A DNA stretch of 5,784 nucleotides from Candidatus Aminicenantota bacterium (lineage in GTDB: Bacteria; Acidobacteriota; Aminicenantia; Aminicenantales; Aminicenantaceae), in NCBI GenBank assembly GCA_030617525.1, contig JAUWVG010000185.1, positions 1 through 5,784 of the forward strand, read 5' to 3'. This document shows, piece after piece, positions 1 through 5,376 of the stretch. Position 1 is the stretch's first letter. The number at the start of each line of letters is the position of its first letter. The position numbers and the translations under genes are program-made. The notes under the pieces are model-generated. The model made no database searches and was not told the DNA's origin. It saw nothing but the letters and a program-made list of their open reading frames with translations.

Positions 1-55
1 TAGCCCCAACAATATAACCAAATCCCCTCTTAATTGCAATTTGTATTGGGGCCTG

Positions 56-90
56 GCCTTCCTAACTTGAATTATTTTATTGAAGAAGGC
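56..90 (-). terminator. weak hairpin at the end of the DUF362 gene
   Basis: GCCTTC (56-61) and GAAGGC (85-90) are perfect 6-base inverted repeats around a 23-base AT-rich loop, starting at the DUF362 stop codon. A second inverted pair, GCCCCAA (3-9) and TTGGGGC (46-52), lies further downstream with a 36-base loop that contains the palindrome AATTGCAATT (32-41). Neither is followed by a clear run of T on the minus strand. They are at best RNA structures that slow or protect the 3' end, not a convincing intrinsic terminator. Confidence 0.2.
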
Positions 91-1136
91 TAACTGAGAC
101 TGATTTTGTCCAATTTGATTTGGCTGAGATCGGAAACCCCAATTCCCTTTTTCCCTGCAAGTTCAATGTGATCGATCGGCCTTCCGGATTCGGCCAGAAC
201 GGGCAGCCCTCTCTCTTTTCGCTCGGCATCAATGACCTGAAATCCCACAGTATCCAAAGCCACCGGATCTGTCCCCAGCCAGAGAGTTTGCGGTGTGAAA
301 AGTGCTTTAGGGTTTCTAGGGGCCGGGCCCATATCATAGCACGCCTCGAGCCCGTCGATCATATGAAGGACGACTTTTTTCTTCAAAAGTGGATGTGTAC
401 ACAAGTCGGATATGAAAGGGCCGATGTGTTTTGGCCCGTGGAATCTCCCGTTGTTGTCCGAGACACCATAGGCCAGATTTTTCAGGCAAAGTGTTACACC
501 CGATAATCTATGGTCTTTGAGGATGGCCATGTTGATGATTTTGTCACACTCCTCAGTGAAAATCCGGGATAATTGGGAGATATTGCCGCCGTCTCCCCGT
601 TTGTCAGGATTATCAAAATCAGATTTGTAGGATACTTCCGGATCAAACCGGTTTTGTGATTTATCCAATGCTTCTGTCCCGTAACAGCGTATGCCCTCTT
701 TATCCCTATTAAATGTGAATTTACAGTCCTGCATGTGGCGTTCAAAACGGTCCCAGACAATGATGTTGTTTTCTTTGACTCCAAAGGCCAAAAGGTCTTC
801 AGATACAGCCTGGATGAGTTCATGGTGTGTAAAGAGAAGTGGGCGGCCCAGCGTGTTGATCTTAAGCCCAACCGTCTCCCCGGGTTTGATGAATTTTGAC
901 CAGGGATTTTCCGATCCTGTCAAAGATTGCATGCCTTTCTGTAACATCTCTTTTACGGCATGAGTGTTGACCTTGCGTTCTGCTTCCACCGCACCGGAGT
1001 GTTTAATTTCGACAACACGGCTTTGTCCCGGTGTTTCAGCAGAGAGGCTGAAACCGGTTTTTAAGGCTAATCCGGCACCTAACACTGTCGTCGTACTTTT
1101 TTTTAAAAAATCTCTTCTGTTCAATCTGTTTTTCAT
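90..1136 (-). CDS. Tat-exported DUF362 domain protein
   Basis: A 348-residue protein of the DUF362 family (PF04015), whose biochemical role is not established. The N-terminus is a twin-arginine signal: NRRDFLKK at residues 6-13, a hydrophobic stretch at about 15-32 and a possible cleavage after Ala33 (LSA/ET). It is therefore expected to be folded in the cytoplasm and exported by Tat to the periplasm. Family-like segments are VGLKIN (89-94), IIVWDR (125-130), KIINMAILKDH (199-209), LCLKNLAYG (216-224), DGLEACYDMGP (261-271) and LGTDPVALDTVG (287-298). There is no 4Fe-4S ferredoxin motif, although some DUF362 proteins carry one. The ATG start is supported by GAGGTG six bases upstream and by the Tat motif beginning at once. 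The gene follows the membrane-protein gene by 102 bases and has its own promoter, so it is probably a separate unit. Family assignment is confident; the cofactor or substrate is unknown. Confidence 0.9.
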   Translation of the reverse strand: MKNRLNRRDFLKKSTTTVLGAGLALKTGFSLSAETPGQSRVVEIKHSGAVEAERKVNTHAVKEMLQKGMQSLTGSENPWSKFIKPGETVGLKINTLGRPLLFTHHELIQAVSEDLLAFGVKENNIIVWDRFERHMQDCKFTFNRDKEGIRCYGTEALDKSQNRFDPEVSYKSDFDNPDKRGDGGNISQLSRIFTEECDKIINMAILKDHRLSGVTLCLKNLAYGVSDNNGRFHGPKHIGPFISDLCTHPLLKKKVVLHMIDGLEACYDMGPAPRNPKALFTPQTLWLGTDPVALDTVGFQVIDAERKERGLPVLAESGRPIDHIELAGKKGIGVSDLSQIKLDKISLS

Positions 1137-1142
1137 GAATTA

Positions 1143-1148
1143 CACCTC
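1143..1148 (-). promoter_or_regulatory. Shine-Dalgarno site of the DUF362 gene
   Basis: GAGGTG lies six bases before the ATG at 1136 and fixes the start of the Tat-signal protein. The 12-base string GAGGTGTAATTC that contains it occurs again at 1615-1626, upstream of the neighbouring membrane-protein gene. Confidence 0.75.
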
Positions 1149-1155
1149 GATATCC

Positions 1156-1184
1156 ATATTATGTATATTTATGAAAAGATTCAA
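1156..1184 (-). promoter_or_regulatory. sigma70-type promoter for the DUF362 gene
   Basis: On the minus strand TTGAAT (1184-1179) and TAATAT (1161-1156) are separated by 17 bases. Each hexamer is close to the TTGACA/TATAAT consensus. Transcription would begin near 1149, just before the Shine-Dalgarno sequence at 1148-1143, giving a leader of only about 13 bases. The position directly in front of the DUF362 gene supports the call; it is a sequence match only. Confidence 0.6.
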
Positions 1185-1238
1185 CCCGGGGAATTTAATG
1201 GAATAGATCGATGAACGAAAAAAAGTGTGGCCTTGAAA

Positions 1239-1598
1239 CTACATAGAAAAGAACTCTGCGTTGCTGCTCGCGAAATAGAAGATGACCAGCCTGCCGGCGA
1301 CATAAAGGATACCTGTGACTACTAAAAGGCCGTAGATTGTGAGAAAGATTGTCTGCAGAAGGGACTCGCTCTTTGATGAGTCCAGAGGAAAAAAGAGGTC
1401 GAAAATGGTCTTCCCAAAAAAGACAAGCATAATGGCGATCCCGATGACCGTCCTGTAGAAAAATGTTTTAACATTCCAGGATTCGAGTGAACTTGTCGTC
1501 AGGATCGGATAAAGAAGCCAGATCGTAAAGGTCCAGACGATCACAAAGAGGGTGATATCGAAAGTTTTTTTTGCAGAGATTCGGTGTGACTTTACCAT
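1239..1598 (-). CDS. small three-helix membrane protein, unknown function
   Basis: A 119-residue protein that I do not recognise. It has a basic N-terminus (MVKSHRISAKK) followed by three hydrophobic segments at about residues 15-34, 47-70 and 80-109, so it should be an integral membrane protein with the N-terminus inside and the C-terminus outside. Short charged loops lie near 35-46 and 71-79 (LDSSKSES). No catalytic or metal-binding motif is visible. It is the last gene of the apparent kinase operon, 41 bases after the ABM-type gene. The ATG at 1598 is the only standard start in this frame after the in-frame TAG, but its ribosome site is poor: AGGA abuts the start, and a better GAGGTG sits 22 bases upstream. 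The hydrophobic pattern supports a real gene; function is open. Confidence 0.75.
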   Translation of the reverse strand: MVKSHRISAKKTFDITLFVIVWTFTIWLLYPILTTSSLESWNVKTFFYRTVIGIAIMLVFFGKTIFDLFFPLDSSKSESLLQTIFLTIYGLLVVTGILYVAGRLVIFYFASSNAEFFSM

Positions 1599-1639
1599 TC
1601 CTGTATCTTTTGACGAATTACACCTCTATTTCTTCCCTG

Positions 1640-1933
1640 TCAATCTTTAAAGATCACTTCATAGGCTTCCCGAATAGGGGGTTCTGAGAACAGCCCCATA
1701 AATTTGACCAGCTGTTCCTGAAAAAACCGGCTTTCTTCGGTCTCTATCATATCTTCTTCTGTTTCCCACAGGGTGATTGGGAGGCACATGCTTGTTTTCT
1801 CGTCACACAAGAGTAAAGCCCCCGAGTACCCTTTTTTGTCTTTGCACATGGGAATAACACTTTCTTTAAAAAGCTTGGCTACGCGGCCGGTTTGATTTTC
1901 CTGGATATGCATCCTGAGGAGGCGTGCAAACAT
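1640..1933 (-). CDS. ABM-like dimeric alpha/beta-barrel protein
   Basis: A 97-residue cytoplasmic protein resembling the antibiotic biosynthesis monooxygenase (ABM) superfamily of ferredoxin-like dimeric barrels. The pattern fits: an opening strand MFARLLRMHI, a helix (about 16-27), a loop and strand KGYSGALLLCD (34-44), the strand LPITLWETEEDM (51-62) with the WETEEDM turn typical of this fold, a helix (about 64-81) and a last strand YEVIF (91-95). The frame stays open upstream to 2080, but GGAGG six bases before the ATG at 1933 marks this start, and upstream codons would run into the preceding gene. Members include cofactor-free monooxygenases, haem-degrading enzymes and proteins with no known activity, so no reaction can be assigned. 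It lies 28 bases after the cupredoxin-like gene and is probably co-transcribed with the kinase. Family moderate, function unknown. Confidence 0.75.
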   Translation of the reverse strand: MFARLLRMHIQENQTGRVAKLFKESVIPMCKDKKGYSGALLLCDEKTSMCLPITLWETEEDMIETEESRFFQEQLVKFMGLFSEPPIREAYEVIFKD

Positions 1934-1939
1934 GATTTT

Positions 1940-1944
1940 CCTCC
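1940..1944 (-). promoter_or_regulatory. Shine-Dalgarno site deciding the ABM-like start
   Basis: GGAGG on the minus strand lies six bases before the ATG at 1933. It decides against the longer open frame that would begin at 2080 inside the upstream gene. Confidence 0.85.
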
Positions 1945-1961
1945 TTAAAAAGAAAACTCCT

Positions 1962-2267
1962 TCATGGATCGATAATAATTGTCGGGTCTGACATATAAAT
2001 TTTATTGTTTGCATAAACGGCAACCGTGTATTTGAATTCCAGCGGGTATCCAGTGGCGGTAGCATTGGCACGGATGTCAAATATCCCTGATTCTCCTGTT
2101 TTCATAAAACTCTCTTGGACAAAAGGTGTTTTTAATCCGAAATAGACAGTGAATGGTTTTTTTCCGCATCTCCATTCAACATTGTCATTGTGTTTGACAT
2201 GAAGAGGATCTGGGTCGCAGATGACCTTCCCACGCTTTACTTCAATCTTAATTGTGTGATTTTTCAC
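1962..2267 (-). CDS. cupredoxin-fold-like small cytoplasmic protein, no evident copper site
   Basis: A 101-residue protein with the beta-rich pattern of a cupredoxin/plastocyanin-like domain: ICDPDPLHVKHNDNVEWRC (residues 16-34), where D-x-V-x-W is the usual strand after the first loop, then PFTVYFG (38-44), and a closing strand pair with FKYTVAVY and IYMSDPTIII. The usual blue-copper cluster (a C-terminal Cys followed by His and Met) is missing: the place where Tyr-x-Cys would stand reads KYTVAVY. There is no signal peptide, so the protein should be cytoplasmic. The GTG start at 2267 has AAAGGAGG five bases upstream; an ATG ten codons earlier (2297) has no ribosome site. The gene follows the kinase by 40 bases and precedes the ABM-like gene by 28, suggesting one operon. 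It may be a scaffold, a partner or a kinase substrate; that is inference. Confidence 0.7.
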   Translation of the reverse strand: MKNHTIKIEVKRGKVICDPDPLHVKHNDNVEWRCGKKPFTVYFGLKTPFVQESFMKTGESGIFDIRANATATGYPLEFKYTVAVYANNKIYMSDPTIIIDP

Positions 2268-2272
2268 ATCGA

Positions 2273-2280
2273 CCTCCTTT
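2273..2280 (-). promoter_or_regulatory. Shine-Dalgarno site selecting the GTG start
   Basis: AAAGGAGG on the minus strand sits five bases before the GTG at 2267. It is the strongest ribosome site in the operon and would lie inside the coding sequence if the ATG at 2297 were used, so it favours the GTG start. Confidence 0.8.
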
Positions 2281-2307
2281 TGCTTTCCCCTTTTCACTGG
2301 AGAAAGC

Positions 2308-4923
2308 TTATTTATTATTAAGTTTTACCTCATTTGTTATGCTTTTGAATCGAGGATCCTTCTGGAAATCTGCAAGGTCGGGGTCCATGAGCAGATAGTC
2401 CAGATCACCACCGTTTTTTAAATATTCTTCAAGAACTTGAAGGGCATTGTCGCGATCCCCAATAATATCAAATATCTGAATGGCTTTCTTTAAAATTTCC
2501 ACATCCTTGGGTTTTGATAAAAGGACATCATCTATCACTTTTGATGCATTCTCCAATTCACCAAGGGCTGCGCAGTAATATGCAAAATGAGTCCTGTCAG
2601 AACTATCCGTGGGATTGATATTCAATTCTTCTTGTACTAATTTTTTTGCTTTTTGATAATCCGAACGGATTTGAGCTTCGGAATGCTCTTTTGAGTAACG
2701 TCGGGAGTCGGCCAGATTTCCCCAAATTATATGGTTTTTTCCACTGTACTCCAATGCCTCTTCGTATGTGCTAACAGCTTCTGTGAATTTTTTTTGAAAA
2801 AAATAGACAGTTGCCAGGTTGTTGAATGCGCTTCCGTTCAGTTGGATGGCGAGTGCTTTTTTTAGAGTAAGCTCGGCCAGATTAAAGCGACCTAATGTCA
2901 GATACATTCCACCTAGATTGTAATAACCACGGAAGTTATCAGGTGTCAACTCTGTCACTTTTTGGAACATTTTTGCGGCTTGTTCAAATTGACCGGAACT
3001 TCTGTAGAAATATCCGAGTTGATTGTATCCCCCCCAGTAGTTGGGCTGCAAGTTAATAGCTATGTTGTAACTCTCTTCAGCGACATCCATCTCACCCAGA
3101 TTCTGGTAGGTTCTTCCCAGCTCTCTATAGGATTGTGGGTTATCGGGTTCGATCTCAATAGCTCTTTTTAATTCATTGATAGCTTCTTCATTATGACCGG
3201 TGTCCCTATAGATTATGCCAAGTGTGATATGAACAGGAGCCAGATCCTCGTTTTTCTGCACCGCTATCTGTCCGTACTCCTGAGCCTTTTGCGCCGATTC
3301 AATCTCCTTGGTCAGTTCCCATTTTTGCCAGTAAGCTTCGCCCAATCCGGCATAGGCGAGAGCATAATCGGGATCATTATCGATGGAGCGGTTGAACAGT
3401 TCTATAGCTAGATCGAGATTTTCTTCTTTTTCATATCGCTGCAGATAGCCACGAGCTGAAAGGTAAAAATTAGAAGCTTCTTGATTGTCGGTGCTTCCCT
3501 TGGTCATTTCTGCCTGGATTTGCGGTGTCATTTCTATTCCCAACATGGCGATGGAATGTTTCACAAGAGAATCAGCCAGGCCATTTGTATCATAATCGAG
3601 TATTGCCGAATCCTTCTGACGGAGAATTTCAGGGTCAACCAAATTGATAATGAGACATCTTTTTGCATCTATGACTTGAAGAGAGATGTCTAGGACAAGG
3701 TTGATGCTATTAAATATTTCGTGAGCTTCACTCGCACTTCTAATGTCTTTCTCTACAACATCTCTACTTGGGATCATCCAGAAGGTCTCATCTATCAAAG
3801 ATATGGTTGTGAGCTTACTGGAGAGATATTCCATCAATCCGGCGCAGTATTCGATTTCATCTTGCTGTCCGCCAACAATTTTGAACGGGATGACAACCAG
3901 GCCTTTTTGTTCGGGTGTTTTTTGAGGCAAAATCCAGTCTTTGAGGATTTGAGGAACAGGTGTAAAAAGAATGGTTGCAAGAAGGGCTAAAACAACAATT
4001 GAGATAGGGGCTCCTTTTCTGAAAAAAGGCTTTCTGATCAAACGTGGGATTCCTCTTACCTGCATGGAGAGGGTGGCATGATCTGAAGTTATTTCTCTTT
4101 TTAATCGCTCGAGATCCAATCTGAGGTCGGCAACGGACTGATAGCGCTCTTTTAATTTTTTTTGCAGGCACCGATCGACAATATTTTCAAATAGATAAGG
4201 GAGATTGCTGCGATAGGTCGACATAGGTTCATGTTTCTTGTTCTGGATGGCATAGAGTATGACCTGGTCGTTCGCTCCTTGAAACGGCAGACGCCCGGTA
4301 AGCATTTCATAAAGAACCACTCCAACAGACCAGATGTCTGACCGAAAATCGATGGTTTCCCCACAGGCTTGTTCGGGAGACATATATGATACCGTCCCCA
4401 TGACCATGGTTGTCTTGGTGATTTTGGTGGCGCCTTCAAGTTTGACTAGGCCAAAATCCATAATTTTAACCTGGCCTTTGGGGGTGACCATGATGTTAGA
4501 GCTTTTTATGTCCCGGTGGATGACTCTGTTTTCATGGGCTTCTTGAAGACCCTCGGCCATCTGACAGACAATGTCCAGGGATTTCCCCACATTCAGGGAT
4601 GACATACCGATGAGGTCTCTTAGGGTTGTTCCCTCAATATATTCCATGGCAATAAAGGTCTTGTTTTCAATTTCATTAATCTCATAAATTGTATTGATAT
4701 TTGGATGATTGAGTCCGGCCGCTGTTTGAGCTTCCTGGATGAAACGGGTTTTTGTTTCTTCGCTTCCCAGTTTTTGGGGAGAGATGAATTTGAGAGCAAT
4801 AGAGCGTTTGAGCTTGGTATCTTCTGCTTTGTAGACGTGGGCCATTCCGCCTTCGCCGATCTTTTCGAGAATTTTGTAATGAGAGATCGTTTCGCCGATC
4901 ATGGTGTTCATTTCCAAGGCCAT
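2308..4923 (-). CDS. transmembrane Ser/Thr protein kinase with TolB-like and TPR domains
   Basis: An 871-residue Hanks-type (PknB-like) kinase; numbering is from the ATG at 4923. The N-terminal catalytic domain (about 16-273) is complete: glycine loop IGEGGMAHV (22-30), ATP lysine K45 in IALK, helix-C glutamate E64, HRD at 136-138 with N143, DFG at 156-158, a Thr-rich activation loop (KITKTT), SPE at 182-184 and DIW at 196-198. A single membrane helix follows at about 305-323. After it come a TolB/FlgO-like domain (about 341-468, starting GLVVIPFKIV) and about nine TPR units (about 482-838, for example YRELGRTYQNLGEMDVAEES), expected outside the cytoplasmic membrane. The C-terminus ends with a DPDL...DPRF segment common in this architecture. 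Starts at 4929 (TTG), 4911 or 4902 are also possible, as none has a clear Shine-Dalgarno. It is probably the first gene of a four-gene operon. The activating signal is unknown. Confidence 0.95.
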   Translation of the reverse strand: MALEMNTMIGETISHYKILEKIGEGGMAHVYKAEDTKLKRSIALKFISPQKLGSEETKTRFIQEAQTAAGLNHPNINTIYEINEIENKTFIAMEYIEGTTLRDLIGMSSLNVGKSLDIVCQMAEGLQEAHENRVIHRDIKSSNIMVTPKGQVKIMDFGLVKLEGATKITKTTMVMGTVSYMSPEQACGETIDFRSDIWSVGVVLYEMLTGRLPFQGANDQVILYAIQNKKHEPMSTYRSNLPYLFENIVDRCLQKKLKERYQSVADLRLDLERLKREITSDHATLSMQVRGIPRLIRKPFFRKGAPISIVVLALLATILFTPVPQILKDWILPQKTPEQKGLVVIPFKIVGGQQDEIEYCAGLMEYLSSKLTTISLIDETFWMIPSRDVVEKDIRSASEAHEIFNSINLVLDISLQVIDAKRCLIINLVDPEILRQKDSAILDYDTNGLADSLVKHSIAMLGIEMTPQIQAEMTKGSTDNQEASNFYLSARGYLQRYEKEENLDLAIELFNRSIDNDPDYALAYAGLGEAYWQKWELTKEIESAQKAQEYGQIAVQKNEDLAPVHITLGIIYRDTGHNEEAINELKRAIEIEPDNPQSYRELGRTYQNLGEMDVAEESYNIAINLQPNYWGGYNQLGYFYRSSGQFEQAAKMFQKVTELTPDNFRGYYNLGGMYLTLGRFNLAELTLKKALAIQLNGSAFNNLATVYFFQKKFTEAVSTYEEALEYSGKNHIIWGNLADSRRYSKEHSEAQIRSDYQKAKKLVQEELNINPTDSSDRTHFAYYCAALGELENASKVIDDVLLSKPKDVEILKKAIQIFDIIGDRDNALQVLEEYLKNGGDLDYLLMDPDLADFQKDPRFKSITNEVKLNNK

Positions 4924-4925
4924 TA

Positions 4926-5126
4926 TCAAGTTTGAGAGAAAAAATGTGACAAATATTCAGGCATTTCCCTTACGCCGTAAATATCCCTCCCTAAGATGGT
5001 CTTTTTATAACAAAGTCTTTTTTCAAAGTCAATGAGATGAGCTGACGGTAAAAGAGATTTTTTGTCATAGAGTACTTCTTGCCATTCAATTCCGGTTTTA
5101 TTACTCTTTGAACATGAAACTCTGCA
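4926..5126 (-). other. 66-codon open frame ending at the kinase start, possible remnant or leader ORF
   Basis: After a TAG at 5129-5127 the minus strand stays open for 66 codons and stops at TGA (4928-4926), two bases before the kinase ATG (TGATAATG). The translation has balanced, protein-like composition, for example LIDFEKRLCYKK and GRDIYGVREMPEYL, but I recognise no family. The frame has no standard start until an ATG at 4964, preceded by AAGGG. From there it would encode the 12-residue peptide MPEYLSHFFSQT, which could couple translation to the kinase, whose own ribosome site is poor. The same stretch contains a good promoter, so the upstream part may be open by chance or be a decayed gene. 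Not a confident gene. Confidence 0.25.
5004..5032 (-). promoter_or_regulatory. sigma70-type promoter for the kinase operon
   Basis: On the minus strand TTGACT (5032-5027) and TATAAA (5009-5004) are separated by 17 bases. Each differs from consensus at one position. Transcription would start near 4997 and leave a leader of about 75 bases before the kinase ATG. The leader contains a small palindrome, TTACGGCGTAA (4980-4970). A direct repeat GACTTTG (5030-5024 and 5017-5011) overlaps the -35 and spacer, and could be a regulator site. Confidence 0.65.
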
Positions 5127-5153
5127 CTAAGAGCATAACAATTCTGACATTAG

Positions 5154-5276
5154 GAGTTTGTCCCGGATAAGAACGGCGATGAACTTCCTGTCCTGGTGGT
5201 TTTACTCGTTCTTACGGTGGTATTTTTCCTAGTTCGCTTTGTGTTGGGAAAAATTAAATTGATTAAACTAAATTGA
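5154..5276 (+). other. 40-codon hydrophobic open frame, possible membrane-peptide remnant
   Basis: Between an in-frame TAG (5151-5153) and TGA (5274-5276) the plus strand reads 40 codons. They give an acidic start (VPDKNGDE), a strongly hydrophobic core (LPVLVVLLVLTVVFFLV) and a basic tail (RFVLGKIKLIK). That is what a single membrane helix with an inside basic tail looks like. No ATG or GTG with a ribosome site starts it. An ATG at 5114 opens an adjacent frame (MKLCTKSITILTLG), which stops at 5168-5170; joining the two would need a +1 shift, for instance at the CCC-G at 5162-5165. It may be a broken small membrane-protein gene, the tail of a lost gene, or chance. Confidence 0.25.
5168..5214. 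repeat. 8-base inverted repeat, possible hairpin
   Basis: TAAGAACG (5168-5175) and CGTTCTTA (5207-5214) are perfect inverted repeats with a 31-base loop. A weaker inner pairing (AACTTCC with GGTGGTT) is possible inside the loop. The plus-strand sequence after it, CGGTGGTATTTTT, holds five T's (5223-5227), but eight bases away from the stem. This makes it a poor intrinsic terminator candidate for any rightward transcript from the intergenic region. It overlaps the hydrophobic open frame. Confidence 0.3.
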
Positions 5277-5295
5277 GTATTCCTACAATTGTTTT

Positions 5296-5325
5296 TTGAC
5301 AATCTTAATTTCCTAAAGATATAAT
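5296..5325 (+). promoter_or_regulatory. consensus sigma70 promoter for the amidohydrolase gene
   Basis: TTGACA (5296-5301) and TATAAT (5320-5325) match the consensus hexamers exactly, with an 18-base spacer. The sequence upstream is A/T-rich (AAAAATTAAATTGATTAAAC), like an UP element. Transcription should start near 5332, leaving a leader of about 45 bases. An inverted repeat ATTGT (5288-5292) and ACAAT (5299-5303) straddles the -35, so a repressor could bind there. Two direct copies of TAAATTGA (5255-5262 and 5269-5276) lie upstream. Confidence 0.8.
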
Positions 5326-5366
5326 CGTTGATGTTTGAATTTCGAATAATCCATTCAGGAATATTC

Positions 5367-5372
5367 AGGAGG
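5367..5372 (+). promoter_or_regulatory. Shine-Dalgarno site of the amidohydrolase
   Basis: AGGAGG lies four bases before the ATG at 5377. It is part of the second of two ATTCAGGA copies (5353-5360 and 5363-5370) in the leader. Confidence 0.85.
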
Positions 5373-5376
5373 AATT

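Larger units (their letters stand above)
4924..5376. other. divergent intergenic regulatory region
   Basis: About 450 bases separate the leftward kinase gene from the rightward amidohydrolase gene. The region holds the kinase promoter at its left, the amidohydrolase promoter at its right, an inverted repeat and two open frames without good starts in between. The promoters are about 260 bases apart, too far to overlap but close enough to share a regulator. I see no tRNA, known riboswitch fold or mobile-element end. Confidence 0.7.

Noticed and set aside
120..506. Plus-strand open frame of 128 codons across the DUF362 gene
   Set aside because: It lies antisense to a well-supported DUF362 gene, has no ribosome site and gives no recognisable protein.
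494..871. Second minus-strand frame of 125 codons within the DUF362 gene
   Set aside because: It is an out-of-frame shadow of the DUF362 coding sequence with no start signal.
1185..1238. Terminator after the membrane-protein gene
   Set aside because: The run of seven T on the minus strand near 1218 is not preceded by a stable stem.
1934..2080. N-terminal extension of the ABM-like protein up to 2080
   Set aside because: The extension lies inside the cupredoxin-like gene, and a strong GGAGG points to the ATG at 1933.
3721..3990. Plus-strand frames opposite the TolB-like part of the kinase
   Set aside because: They are antisense to conserved kinase sequence and show no domain or ribosome site.
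4983..4992. GGGAGGG in the kinase leader as a ribosome site
   Set aside because: No ATG, GTG or TTG follows at a usable distance.
4952..5369. AATATTCAGG at 4952-4961 and again at 5360-5369, one in each divergent leader
   Set aside because: A 10-base match is expected by chance in a window of this size, and the copies have opposite orientation relative to their genes.
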